DNA of 64,000 nt from Owenweeksia sp965214115. GTDB taxonomy: Bacteria; Bacteroidota; Bacteroidia; Flavobacteriales; Schleiferiaceae. Positions 25,491 to 32,887 of the stretch are shown here, in pieces. The notes under the pieces are model-generated. The model was given only the letters and a program-made list of their open reading frames with translations, was not told where the DNA came from and did no database searches. Position 1 is the first letter of the stretch. Each line of letters begins with the position of its first letter. The position numbers and the translations under genes were made by a program. Location: positions 496,001 to 560,000 of the forward strand of contig CBDCAU010000008.1 of the NCBI GenBank assembly GCA_965214115.1, given 5' to 3'.

Positions 25491-26879
25491 TCAAAAAATA
25501 AGCAAAACCGATATAAAAATCACCGCCCCCACCGCCATCAGCGCGATGGTGTACGGCAAGATGTCGCGGGCTTTCAATCCGGTGATTCCCAAGAGCGGCA
25601 GCGCCCAGAACGGCTGCAGCATATTGGTGAGCTGATCACCGTAGGCCAGCGCCATCAGGCTTTTGGAGAGGGAAACGCCGAGCTGGTCAGCGGCTTGGAT
25701 GAGAATCGGCCCTTGGATGGCCCACTGCCCGCCGCCGCTGGGCACGAAAATATTGACCAGCCCCGCACTGAAAAAGGTAAATATCGGGAAAGTAGTTTCA
25801 TTAGAAATGCTGATGAAGAATTCGCTGACCATTCCAATCAAGCCGCTGGATTTCATCAATCCCATTATGCCAAAATAGAGCGGGAACTGGATGAGGATGC
25901 CGGCCGCCCCGCCGATGGCTCCGTCGATGGCATTCAAAAATCCCATAAAATTTTTATGAAACAGAAGGCACAATCCCAGCAAGGCGAAGTTGATAAAATT
26001 TGGAGTGATAAATTTTAAAGAAAATTCATCGTGAAGGAATGGAATATAAAACGTAAATGCTAAAATTAAAAGGGCGAAAATCAGCGAAAAAATACGACTG
26101 TAATCTAATTTTTCTGCACCTATTTTAGTTTCGTTTTCCTTAGTTTTAATGCTGAAATTTTGATTTGGAAACTGGATAATATTGTGGGAAGATTTTTTCA
26201 TCCAAAATGCCATAAAAGCGGGCAAGATCAAAAGCAGTAGGAGGGAGGCGGTCAAATTCATCGGCGAGAAAACCGTCATTTCAAACGGCAAAGAATGGGG
26301 CAGTTCTGCGATTTTTTCAGACGGGAAAATCCCTGCCATCAAACTTTTCAGGTGGCCTTCTTCCACCACCTTTATCGGCGCGCTCCCGCTGATGCCGCCG
26401 TGCCACACCATCAATCCGGAATAGCCCGCCGCGCCGATGAGCGGGTAGTTGGTTTTCAATCCGTTGCGAGCAAAGCGCTCCCCCGTTTTCCGCGCGATGA
26501 TGGCGCCGAAAATCAACCCCAGCCCCCAATTAAAAAGGGCAACAATTATCGTAAAAAAAGTGACGAAATAAGCGGCGGCGGCGGGCGATTTTCCCGCGTT
26601 CACGATTCGGTCAATCACGCGGCTGACGGGCGGCGCCAAAGCCAGCGCGTGGCCCAGCACCAAAATCAACATCATCTGCACGGCGAACACTAAAAGCGGC
26701 GGATCCCACAGACCGTTTTGCCACGCGGAGAGCATCGCAACGACCTTATTTTCAGAAGATTGGAAATCCCCAAAAAGCAGCGCCAGCGCCATCGTGACGA
26801 AAGTGAGAACCACTGCGATGGTAAAGGGCGCGGGCAAAAGCCGCCGAAAAGTTTGCTCGAATGTTTGGGAAAAGGACAC
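25491..26879 (-). CDS. atoE: Short-chain fatty acid transporter (AtoE family)
   Basis: 462 residues, with about 11 hydrophobic segments. Family text includes FRRLLPAPFTIAVVLTFVTM, GFVL-free VFAVQMMLILVLGHALALAP, FNWGLGLIFGAIIARKTGER, AAGYSGLMVWHGGISGSAPI and NIFVPSGGGQWAIQGPILI. AtoE transports short-chain fatty acids such as acetoacetate or butyrate. No ato catabolic genes are adjacent; the only partner is aat, downstream with a 2 bp gap. Confidence 0.92.
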   Translation of the reverse strand: MSFSQTFEQTFRRLLPAPFTIAVVLTFVTMALALLFGDFQSSENKVVAMLSAWQNGLWDPPLLVFAVQMMLILVLGHALALAPPVSRVIDRIVNAGKSPAAAAYFVTFFTIIVALFNWGLGLIFGAIIARKTGERFARNGLKTNYPLIGAAGYSGLMVWHGGISGSAPIKVVEEGHLKSLMAGIFPSEKIAELPHSLPFEMTVFSPMNLTASLLLLLILPAFMAFWMKKSSHNIIQFPNQNFSIKTKENETKIGAEKLDYSRIFSLIFALLILAFTFYIPFLHDEFSLKFITPNFINFALLGLCLLFHKNFMGFLNAIDGAIGGAAGILIQFPLYFGIMGLMKSSGLIGMVSEFFISISNETTFPIFTFFSAGLVNIFVPSGGGQWAIQGPILIQAADQLGVSLSKSLMALAYGDQLTNMLQPFWALPLLGITGLKARDILPYTIALMAVGAVIFISVLLIF

Positions 26880-26965
26880 GGGCGATTAACGATTGATTCG
26901 ATTTAAGATTTGCCAACCGCCGCTCCCCACTACTTATTCATTATTGCCTATTCAATATTTGCCGC

Positions 26966-27346
26966 TCAAAACGGCAAATCATCGTCCTCGTCGTCCTGCA
27001 TCGGCGGCATCGGCGGCATTTCTTTGGCGGGGGCGGCTTGGCCATTTTGTCCAGCGTTGGCGGCGGGGGCGGCGCTTTGTTTTTCAATCCGCCAGCCCGA
27101 AATAGAGTTGAAATACTTCACCTCGTTTTGCGGCGATGTCCATTCGCGGCCGCGCAGATTGATGCCCACCGTCACTTTGTCGCCTTCGCTGTAATGATCT
27201 AAAAGCGCGCCTTTATCCTGCACAAATTCTATCTGCAAATGCTGCGGATATTGTTCTTCGGTGGTGACCACCAAATTGCGCTTTTTAAAGCTATCGGTAA
27301 TTTGCTCGGTTTCTCCTATTTTTTTAACGATTCCTGTTATCTCCAT
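26966..27346 (-). CDS. DUF3127 protein with an SSB-like acidic tip
   Basis: 126 residues. The N-terminal 85 residues form the DUF3127 domain (MEITGIVKKIGETEQITDSF, KKRNLVVTTEEQYPQHLQIE, VGINLRGREWTSPQNE, YFNSISGWRIEK), an OB-fold-like module specific to Bacteroidota. An Ala/Pro/Gln linker leads to the C-terminus MPPMQDDEDDDLPF. This tip is almost the same as that of single-stranded DNA-binding protein SSB (DDDIPF), which docks repair proteins. The acidic tip suggests a nucleic-acid role; no direct function is known. Confidence 0.85.
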   Translation of the reverse strand: MEITGIVKKIGETEQITDSFKKRNLVVTTEEQYPQHLQIEFVQDKGALLDHYSEGDKVTVGINLRGREWTSPQNEVKYFNSISGWRIEKQSAAPAANAGQNGQAAPAKEMPPMPPMQDDEDDDLPF

Positions 27347-27370
27347 TTTTTTGTTTTTTTTTTAAGAAAA

Positions 27371-28276
27371 TTAATTACGGCCGATATGGTCGGCCAGCAG
27401 CGTTTTCCACGCTTCTTTTACTTGGTTTTGGTCTAAAAATTCTTTTGCCAAATGATGCAATTGCTCGCGCGCTTCCAAATTGTCGCCGCTGTTGCGGAAA
27501 ATTTCCTGTACGCGGTTTTCGCTTTTCGCATACGTTTTGATTTCGTCCTCGGTGGGCAGGTTTTCAACGTTGCCCAGCTTTCCTAAGTCATTGCCATCCA
27601 GCACTATGCTTTCACGGATGCGTTTCGGAATTTGATCTACGCCGATGCCGATGGCGCTGAGCGGTTTTTCCACCTCAAAAAGCGCGTCGCCGTGCGCGCG
27701 GCAATACCAGTTTCCGCCCATCCGCGCCACCAAATCTATTTTCGTTTGGTCGATGATTCCATTGGCATCCAGCACGTTTTCATTGATATGGATGAGCAAA
27801 ACTTCGCATACAATCAAATTGCCCGCGCCGCCTTGGTCGCCCAGCGCGATGATTTGGTTCACCTTGCATTCCAGTTGCACCGGCGATTCCTTCACCCGAA
27901 AGGGTTTCACTTTTTCAGATTCGATGGGCGTCAAGCCGCTTTTTATAAATTCATCCACGCCGTCCGCGTATTCCGTTGAAGCAAGTGACATCTGTTGCAC
28001 GATGTCGTAATTCACGATGTTGATGACGACTTCGCCCGTGGCTTCGGCGTTGTGCAAAGTATGCTTGGTGGTATTATCGCGCACGCGCCGCGCCGGCGAA
28101 AAAATCACCGTGGGCGGGTTGCTGCTGAACACGTTGAAATAGCTGAACGGGCTGAGGTTGCGGTTGCCCTCCTCGTCGATGGTGCTGGCAAAAGCAATCG
28201 GGCGCGGCCCGATGCTGCCCAAAAGGTGGGCGTGCGCCATTTTGCCGGAAAGCTCGTTCAGGTCAAACGTTTTCAT
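27371..28276 (-). CDS. Flavin reductase family protein (FMN-binding split barrel)
   Basis: 301 residues. MKTFDLNELSGKMAHAHLLG, SIGPRPIAFASTIDEEGN, NLSPFSYFNVFSSNPPTVIF and NATGEV-like AEATGEVVINIVNYDI match the flavin reductase-like domain, which binds FMN and reduces flavin. The last 80 residues form an extra helical tail (ENLPTEDEIKTYAKSENRVQ). This longer form is common in Bacteroidota. Substrate unknown. A TACTTTTG box lies 27 bp upstream. Confidence 0.87.
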   Translation of the reverse strand: MKTFDLNELSGKMAHAHLLGSIGPRPIAFASTIDEEGNRNLSPFSYFNVFSSNPPTVIFSPARRVRDNTTKHTLHNAEATGEVVINIVNYDIVQQMSLASTEYADGVDEFIKSGLTPIESEKVKPFRVKESPVQLECKVNQIIALGDQGGAGNLIVCEVLLIHINENVLDANGIIDQTKIDLVARMGGNWYCRAHGDALFEVEKPLSAIGIGVDQIPKRIRESIVLDGNDLGKLGNVENLPTEDEIKTYAKSENRVQEIFRNSGDNLEAREQLHHLAKEFLDQNQVKEAWKTLLADHIGRN

Positions 28277-28303
28277 CTATGATTTTTATAAAAAAAAGGA
28301 GCG

Positions 28304-28311
28304 CAAAAGTA
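28304..28311 (-). promoter_or_regulatory. -7 box upstream of the flavin reductase gene
   Basis: TACTTTTG followed by CGCTCC on the minus strand, 27 bp before the ATG. Confidence 0.4.
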
Positions 28312-28357
28312 AGGAATGCGAGAGGGTTTATAAAGGGTGAATTCCAGTAAATTTGGC

Positions 28358-28387
28358 TTGTTTGGATTTGAAAAAAGGCTATTTTTG
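28358..28387 (+). promoter_or_regulatory. Full Bacteroidota promoter for the tRNA-Leu region
   Basis: TTG (28358-28360), exactly 19 bases, then TATTTTTG (28380-28387) followed by CGGCC. This matches the TTG-N19-TAnnTTTG consensus of the phylum's main sigma factor. It precedes the degenerate tRNA-Leu at 28403 and the intact tRNA-Leu at 28505. Confidence 0.75.
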
Positions 28388-28402
28388 CGGCCTCAAATTT
28401 TA

Positions 28403-28468
28403 GCGGATGTGGTGGAATTGGTAAACCTGTCTGCCGACAGGCAGGCACGCCAGTTTTAGGATTTTGTG
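28403..28468 (+). pseudogene. Degenerate 5' half of tRNA-Leu split by a hairpin element
   Basis: 28403-28423 copies the tRNA-Leu acceptor and D-arm start (GCGGATGTGGTGGAATTGGT), and 28446-28468 resumes at the end of the D-arm and anticodon arm (ACGCCAGTTTTAGGATTTTG). Between them lies CCTGTCTGCCGACAGGCAGG (28426-28445), a hairpin-forming element absent from the intact gene 100 bp away. The variable arm and T arm are missing, so no functional tRNA can form. Confidence 0.75.
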
Positions 28469-28504
28469 AAAATCAAACCCTATCTAAGAAATTTTTGAAA
28501 TTAT

Positions 28505-28586
28505 GCGGGCGTGGTGGAATTGGTAGACACGCCAGACTTAGGATCTGGTGCCGCGAGGTGTGAAGGTTCGAGTCCTTTCGCCCGCA
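28505..28586 (+). tRNA. tRNA-Leu, anticodon TAG
   Basis: 82 nt. Acceptor stem GCGGGCG pairs with CGCCCGC, the anticodon stem CCAGA/TCTGG (28532-28548) encloses the loop CTTAGGA with anticodon TAG (28539-28541), and the T arm contains GGTTCGAGTCC. A variable arm of class II type is present. CCA is not encoded. A hairpin terminator follows at 28596. Confidence 0.95.
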
Positions 28587-28595
28587 CTTATTTAG

Positions 28596-28626
28596 AAGTC
28601 AAGTTCTTCGGGGCTTGGCTTTTTTT
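28596..28626 (+). terminator. Terminator after tRNA-Leu
   Basis: AAGTCAAG and CTTGGCTT pair around a 10-base loop, followed by a run of T. Confidence 0.65.
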
Positions 28627-28804
28627 ATTCCAAAATCTCCGAAAGCTTTCCCTCGGCACGGTGGTGGCCCCACGTCCACGATGGCCAGCCCGCCCCCTTT
28701 CTTTGGTTTAAATAATTTTCGCTGCGATGGCGGAGCGCGTTTTGGAAACCTTCGATGTTTTCGTATGGAATCCAACGGACATCGTTCTGATTGTGCGCCA
28801 AGAT

Positions 28805-30106
28805 TTACTCCTCCACTTTATCCAAATTTTCAAAGACGATTGGGTACACTTGCGGATTGGCATCAAGGTAAAAATCCACGTCCACTTGGCTGGGGATGCC
28901 GTTTTCAAGATTGTAGCGCACGATGAATTTGTCCCAATTGACCGTGGCGCAAAGCGTGAAAAGCGCCAGCGCAAAAGCAGAATTGATACGGATGACCCAA
29001 GCCGAATTATGCCGTTTCCAGATCTTTAGCGAAAGCGAAACCAAGCCAATAAACACCAGCGCCAGAAAAACAAAGACACCGAGGCGGCGGCCGGCCAGCG
29101 CGTGGCTTTCCACATAATACCAAGTGCGCAAGGCCACCGAAATCGCCAAGATGCCATTTTGGAAAACCCAAATCTGGGCGAGCCTGCGCAGCGTTTTCCT
29201 TTTGGGATAAAAATTCAGATTGAAACGGAAAAAGTAGAAAATAACGGTCATCGAAAGGAGCAAGGTGAGTATGAGCCAGCCCACGCCTTCGTGAACGAAC
29301 TCCTTGAGGCTGAACCCAGTGGGCGGGTCAAACTGAAACCACACCCATTTTATATCAATAAAATTGACGACCAAAAAAAGCACGTTGAGCGAGGCGAAAA
29401 TCATCAGCGCGGAAACATATTCGTCGCGCAGTCCCAATTTCTTTATCAATTTGCTGGGTTTCTTGTCTTTTCGAGATAAAAAATTGGAAGCTTTTAGAGA
29501 TAGAAAAGTACCGGGTTTTTTGAGGAAAAGCCACCTCAAAAGGAGTATCCCAAAGGTGAGGAAGAAAAAGTAGCTCAAAGAAACACTTTCTAAGAGCCTG
29601 AAAAAATCACCAAAAACCGTCCCGCTCCAGTTGTTGAAAATGGCGTTGCCCGCTGAAAACAGCACGGCAAAAAGCGTGAACAAAATTAATGGGACAAACG
29701 CCAGCCGGACATAGAGCAAACCGCGCTGCCGCCGCACCGGCTCGGGCAATAGCTGGACTCCCGGTAGTAGGTTCTCTTTCAAATTGATGAAATTGAAGAG
29801 TTGGTTAAGCGTGTTTTCCAAAACGGATGAACCGGCCAACCTCAATTTCCCATAAAGCGCCACGAAGCTCAAAACCAAAACGAGCGTACTCACCGCCGAG
29901 CCAATACTAATTTGGCTATAGGCCGAAATCGTAAAACAAATCATCAAAAAAATGTCAAATTTTGATAATTTTTGCCCACCTTTTTCTATAAAGTGGGCGA
30001 CTAAAATTAGAGTGGTAAAAATAGCCAAATTAATGCCCGGCAACTGTTGCCAAAAAAGGATGTGCCAAAGCGTGATTAAAATAAGAAAACGGACAATGAT
30101 TCTCAT
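28805..30106 (-). CDS. DUF4173 family multi-pass membrane protein, possibly truncated by a TAA
   Basis: 433 residues with about ten hydrophobic segments (FLILITLWHILFWQQLP, FVPLILFTLFAVLFSAGNAI, YFFFLTFGILLLRWLFLKKP, VFVFLALVFIGLVSLSLKIW), the DUF4173 layout. The soluble end reads NGIPSQVDVDFYLDANPQ and ENLDKVEE before TAA at 28805. Without that stop the same frame continues 59 codons (ILAHNQNDVRWIPYENIEGF to LSEILE) to TAA 28625. The continuation looks like the family's normal C-terminus; a CAA-to-TAA change (Gln) would explain the stop. Function unknown. Confidence 0.8.
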   Translation of the reverse strand: MRIIVRFLILITLWHILFWQQLPGINLAIFTTLILVAHFIEKGGQKLSKFDIFLMICFTISAYSQISIGSAVSTLVLVLSFVALYGKLRLAGSSVLENTLNQLFNFINLKENLLPGVQLLPEPVRRQRGLLYVRLAFVPLILFTLFAVLFSAGNAIFNNWSGTVFGDFFRLLESVSLSYFFFLTFGILLLRWLFLKKPGTFLSLKASNFLSRKDKKPSKLIKKLGLRDEYVSALMIFASLNVLFLVVNFIDIKWVWFQFDPPTGFSLKEFVHEGVGWLILTLLLSMTVIFYFFRFNLNFYPKRKTLRRLAQIWVFQNGILAISVALRTWYYVESHALAGRRLGVFVFLALVFIGLVSLSLKIWKRHNSAWVIRINSAFALALFTLCATVNWDKFIVRYNLENGIPSQVDVDFYLDANPQVYPIVFENLDKVEE

Positions 30107-30207
30107 CTTGCAGAAATTTTATGGGTTTGGGACAAGAACGCCCATTGTTTCTTGTTTCGTTTGCCCAAACTTTTTTTAACAAGATTTTATAAAAAAACCA
30201 GAACGAA

Positions 30208-30239
30208 AAAAACCCCCAAGAAATGAACCTTGAGGGTTT
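30208..30239 (-). terminator. Terminator after the thioredoxin-like gene
   Basis: On the minus strand AAACCCTCAAG pairs with CTTGGGGGTTT and is followed by TTTT. It lies between the two genes on the minus strand (trx-like end at 30266, DUF4173 start at 30106). Confidence 0.65.
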
Positions 30240-30265
30240 ATTTTAATCAAATACTTTTAAGCTGA

Positions 30266-30886
30266 TTACGTCTTCGCGCGCTTGATGCTGCAACCAATCG
30301 GCTTGGTGGTGGCGGGATCTATTTCTGCGCCGTCCACCATATTGTTCAGCGCGTTTTTCAGGTAAAATGTGGAAGCCGTCTCGTCGCGGTCTTCGTATTT
30401 ATCGTTGATGCTGCCTTCGTATTTCAGTTTCATATCAGCATCAAAAAGGAAAACGTGCGGGGTGGTCTTTGCGCCAAAAGCATCGGCCAATTTGTGGTTT
30501 TCGTCCATCAAATAAGGCGATTGGTAGCCCGCTTCTTCAAAGTGCTTTTTCATTTCTTGCATCGAATCGTCGCCGTCGCGCTTGGCCTCGTTGCTGTTGA
30601 TCAGCACCATCCCGATTTTGTTCTCGGCCGTAATCGTGGCCAGTTCGGGGTAGGTGTCTTCCCAGCCAATCACGAAGGGGCAAGTGTTGCACGAAAAGAT
30701 GACCACTAAGCCGTTGTCGTCCGCCAAGTCGCTGAGGCTGTGCATCTTGCCATCAATGTTTTCCATTTCTTGGCCTTGCATCGGAGCTTTGTCGCCGATT
30801 TTCAGAGTGCCCTCGCTCTTGGTATTAAAAGCGAACATCAAAGTGCCGATGGCAAAAGTGGCCATCATAAAACTGAATTTTTTCAT
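30266..30886 (-). CDS. Secreted thioredoxin/redoxin family protein
   Basis: About 206 residues from ATG 30886, with a signal peptide (MKKFSFMMATFAIGTLMFAF). The redoxin domain has GDKAPMQGQEMENIDGK, VVIFSCNTCPFVIGWEDTYP (a CNTC active-site pair), GMVLINSNEAKRDGDDSM, SPYLMDENHKLADAFGAKTT and PHVFLFDADMKLKYEGSI. It fits an AhpC/TSA-like thiol oxidoreductase of the periplasm. The partner is unknown. A terminator hairpin follows it. Confidence 0.88.
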   Translation of the reverse strand: MKKFSFMMATFAIGTLMFAFNTKSEGTLKIGDKAPMQGQEMENIDGKMHSLSDLADDNGLVVIFSCNTCPFVIGWEDTYPELATITAENKIGMVLINSNEAKRDGDDSMQEMKKHFEEAGYQSPYLMDENHKLADAFGAKTTPHVFLFDADMKLKYEGSINDKYEDRDETASTFYLKNALNNMVDGAEIDPATTKPIGCSIKRAKT

Positions 30887-31006
30887 TGGGATTTTTTTTA
30901 AATTTAGAATTTCGAGGCCACACAAAAATTGTTCCTGTTTTCCTCCATGAGATGTTAGGTTAAGGTTTCTGTGGTTGCATCGGAACTCGGTCTCTTTCAG
31001 GTGTAG

Positions 31007-31386
31007 CTATGACGTCTTTTTGTCAAAATGGATGATGCTGTCCAGCTCCACCTTCCCTTGTATCACCGCCTGCGGCGTGGGGCGCAAGCAGTTCTCCACC
31101 ACCTCGGTGTACACTTTCCTCTTCCTTTTCAGAAGCACTAAGACGACGGTCTTGCCGCCCGCCCCGTACCCTGGCCATTCACGCGCCTCGCTCCGAAATA
31201 GGACTCGTCCACCTCCACCTTAGCCCTCCAGCGGGCTATCAAAGACCGCGAGCTCGAAAACTCTCCCTGGGAAGCCTCAGCTAACGGTTTACGAGATTGC
31301 GGTTCGCATTGGCCAGTTTTGCAATCTGGGTCGCCTTCAAATCGGCGCAGAAAAACCTCAGAACCTCCCTGTATTTGTATTCCAAA
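31007..31386 (-). mobile_element. Remnant of an IS1595-family transposase gene
   Basis: The minus strand carries pieces of an IS1595-type transposase in several frames: YREVLRFFCADLKATQIAKL with ANANRNLVNR (N-terminal helix-turn-helix), then VEVDESYFGARRVNGQ (catalytic block around the first Asp) and GGKTVVLVLLKRKRKVYTEV with ENCLRPTPQAVIQGKV. Frames change at least twice and about half of the normal protein is missing. No terminal inverted repeats are seen, so it is an inactive fragment. Confidence 0.8.
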
Positions 31387-31489
31387 AAATATGTTCTTTT
31401 TATATATTTGTTTTTCATTGAGCCTCAACTTGTTACGAAGGTTATCCCTTCGTAAACCAGTCAAGACCCATTTTTTAATATATTTTTAA

Positions 31490-31497
31490 TATATTTG
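31490..31497 (+). promoter_or_regulatory. -7 box upstream of the lipoprotein gene
   Basis: TATATTTG followed by CCCCGC, 82 bp before the ATG. Confidence 0.45.
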
Positions 31498-31579
31498 CCC
31501 CGCAATTAACCTTTTTGGTGTAATTGTCGCGGTTGCCGAAAAGCGGATGAGTAGGTTCAGTTAAATTGAATTTTTTATT

Positions 31580-32164
31580 ATGATTAAAAAAGTTGCTTTT
31601 CTCTCAGGAATTTGGATTTGTTTATTTTCCTGCGAGAAGGACAACTCAAATGAGAGTATCAGTTCTTCATCCAAGTCGGAAAATGAATACTCGTGTGAAT
31701 TGACCTTTAATAGAGAATCCCTTGGAGTTGATACCACTACGTTTATGTCGATTTTGGATGAGAATTGGACTTACGTTTTTTCTGAGGGGAATGGTATATA
31801 TGCTCTATTTAATCAGGAAAACCTTAATTCAGAAATTTTAGATGCAGCAACGGATTTGGTAAATGATCCAAACTCTGATGTTACAGCAAATTATTCGCTT
31901 ACCGGTCAAGAGCTGCTGTACGCTGAGTCTATCGCGGATTTAGCATCTATGATTATCTTCTGTGATGGTTTGTTCACAAATGAAGACAAAAAATCTACAA
32001 GCGGGGTTGCAGGAGTTGATTGCGCAGTAGCCATAGGTGCAACTTTGTTCGTTACCGCTTTAGCTGTAGGTGTTACCGTAGGCTCGGGGGGTTGGGCCAC
32101 TGGAGTAGGGGCGTGGGCTGTTAGTAAAGCATTTGCAACCTATGGAGTAATTAGCAGTTGTTGA
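31580..32164 (+). CDS. Lipoprotein with hydrophobic Gly/Ala-rich C-terminus, unknown function
   Basis: 194 residues. N-terminal lipobox (GIWICLFSCEKDN) after a short hydrophobic segment; a Ser-rich linker; a soluble domain (about 40-140); then a 55-residue hydrophobic, glycine-rich end (GVAGVDCAVAIGATLFVTAL, AVGVTVGSGGWATGVG, SKAFATYGVISSC) carrying two cysteines. This end resembles the pore-forming part of bacteriocin-like peptides, but I cannot match a family. The downstream gene overlaps its stop. The region is AT-rich relative to its surroundings, suggesting recent acquisition. Confidence 0.65.
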   Translation: MIKKVAFLSGIWICLFSCEKDNSNESISSSSKSENEYSCELTFNRESLGVDTTTFMSILDENWTYVFSEGNGIYALFNQENLNSEILDAATDLVNDPNSDVTANYSLTGQELLYAESIADLASMIIFCDGLFTNEDKKSTSGVAGVDCAVAIGATLFVTALAVGVTVGSGGWATGVGAWAVSKAFATYGVISSC

Positions 32165-32193
32165 ATTGGCTCGTAATTTCACCATTGAAGGAG

Positions 32194-32358
32194 ATGCGAT
32201 ATGTAGTTTTCTCAATATTAGCGATGGTGCTTATTTTCTATGGCATCTATCAACTTTTATTCGATGAATTTGAATGGGTGTCCTTCATATTTGTTGGCAT
32301 CGGATTCTATGCTCTAAACATTTCACGTTATCACATAAAGGGAAATTACAAGAGTTAG
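32194..32358 (+). CDS. Small two-helix membrane protein, possible immunity partner
   Basis: 54 residues from ATG 32194, preceded by AAGGAG (TTG 32158, overlapping the previous stop, is an alternative). Two hydrophobic helices (MRYVVFSILAMVLIFYGIYQ and FEWVSFIFVGIGFYALNI) with a basic tail RYHIKGNYKS. Its size, tight coupling to the lipoprotein gene and membrane nature are like immunity proteins next to toxin genes. This is inference; no homology is recognised. Confidence 0.5.
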   Translation: MRYVVFSILAMVLIFYGIYQLLFDEFEWVSFIFVGIGFYALNISRYHIKGNYKS

Positions 32359-32507
32359 TGGGGATGCCAACAAGTCAGAATGTCATCCGAAAGTGCATTT
32401 TCCTTTACTATTTAATGCCATAAGGTTTGTTGGATAAAAATGGCCATCGCGCAAAGGCATTTGATCCAGCTTCTTAAGAAAGGTAAGTGTGCTATCATTA
32501 TCAGGCA

Positions 32508-32876
32508 GGTGCAAGTCCTTTCGCCCGCACCTCCTTAAAAGCTGAGTTTTTTGAACTCGGCTTTTTTTATTCCAAAATCTCCGAAAGATTTCCCTCGGCA
32601 CGGTGGTGTCCTAGCGTCCAAGAAGGCCAGCCCGCCTCGCTTCTTTCGCTTAAATAATTTTTACTGCGGTCGCGCAAAGTTTTTTCGAAAGTATGGATGG
32701 ATTCATAATTTATCCAACGGGTATCATTTTGGTTGTGCGCCAAAATCTACACCTCCACTTTCTCCAAATTTTCATAAACGGTGGTATAAAATTGCGGATT
32801 GGTTTGCTGGTAAAAATCCACGTCCACCTAGCCGGGGATGCCGTTTTCCAGCTCCTGACAGAATTTAGAGAATGTT
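32508..32876 (-). pseudogene. Diverged second copy of tRNA-Leu 3' end plus DUF4173 tail
   Basis: 32508-32531 repeats the tRNA-Leu 3' part (AGTCCTTTCGCCCGCAC), and 32570-32876 aligns with 28620-28930. The minus-strand frame holds the C-terminal tail of DUF4173, ILAHNQNDTRWINYESIHTF to RAEGNLSEILE, in the same register as the copy at 28625-28805 with no indels in 180 bp. It has stops (TAG) in place of Gln codons, at NGIPG-TAG and VEV-TAG. It is not expressible as a gene. It marks one edge of the 28.6-32.5 kb segment. Confidence 0.7.
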
Positions 32877-32887
32877 GAAATAAATAA

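Noticed and set aside
31138..31464. A 108-residue gene on the minus strand at the IS remnant
   Set aside because: It mixes frames of the broken IS1595 transposase and has no consistent family text.
32508..32531. A second tRNA-Leu gene
   Set aside because: Only the 3' part (T arm and acceptor strand) is present; no matching 5' acceptor, D arm or anticodon arm lies upstream.
28805..32876. Recoded stop codons (alternative genetic code)
   Set aside because: TAA, TAG and TGA all end normal genes elsewhere in the window, and the odd stops sit in only two loci.
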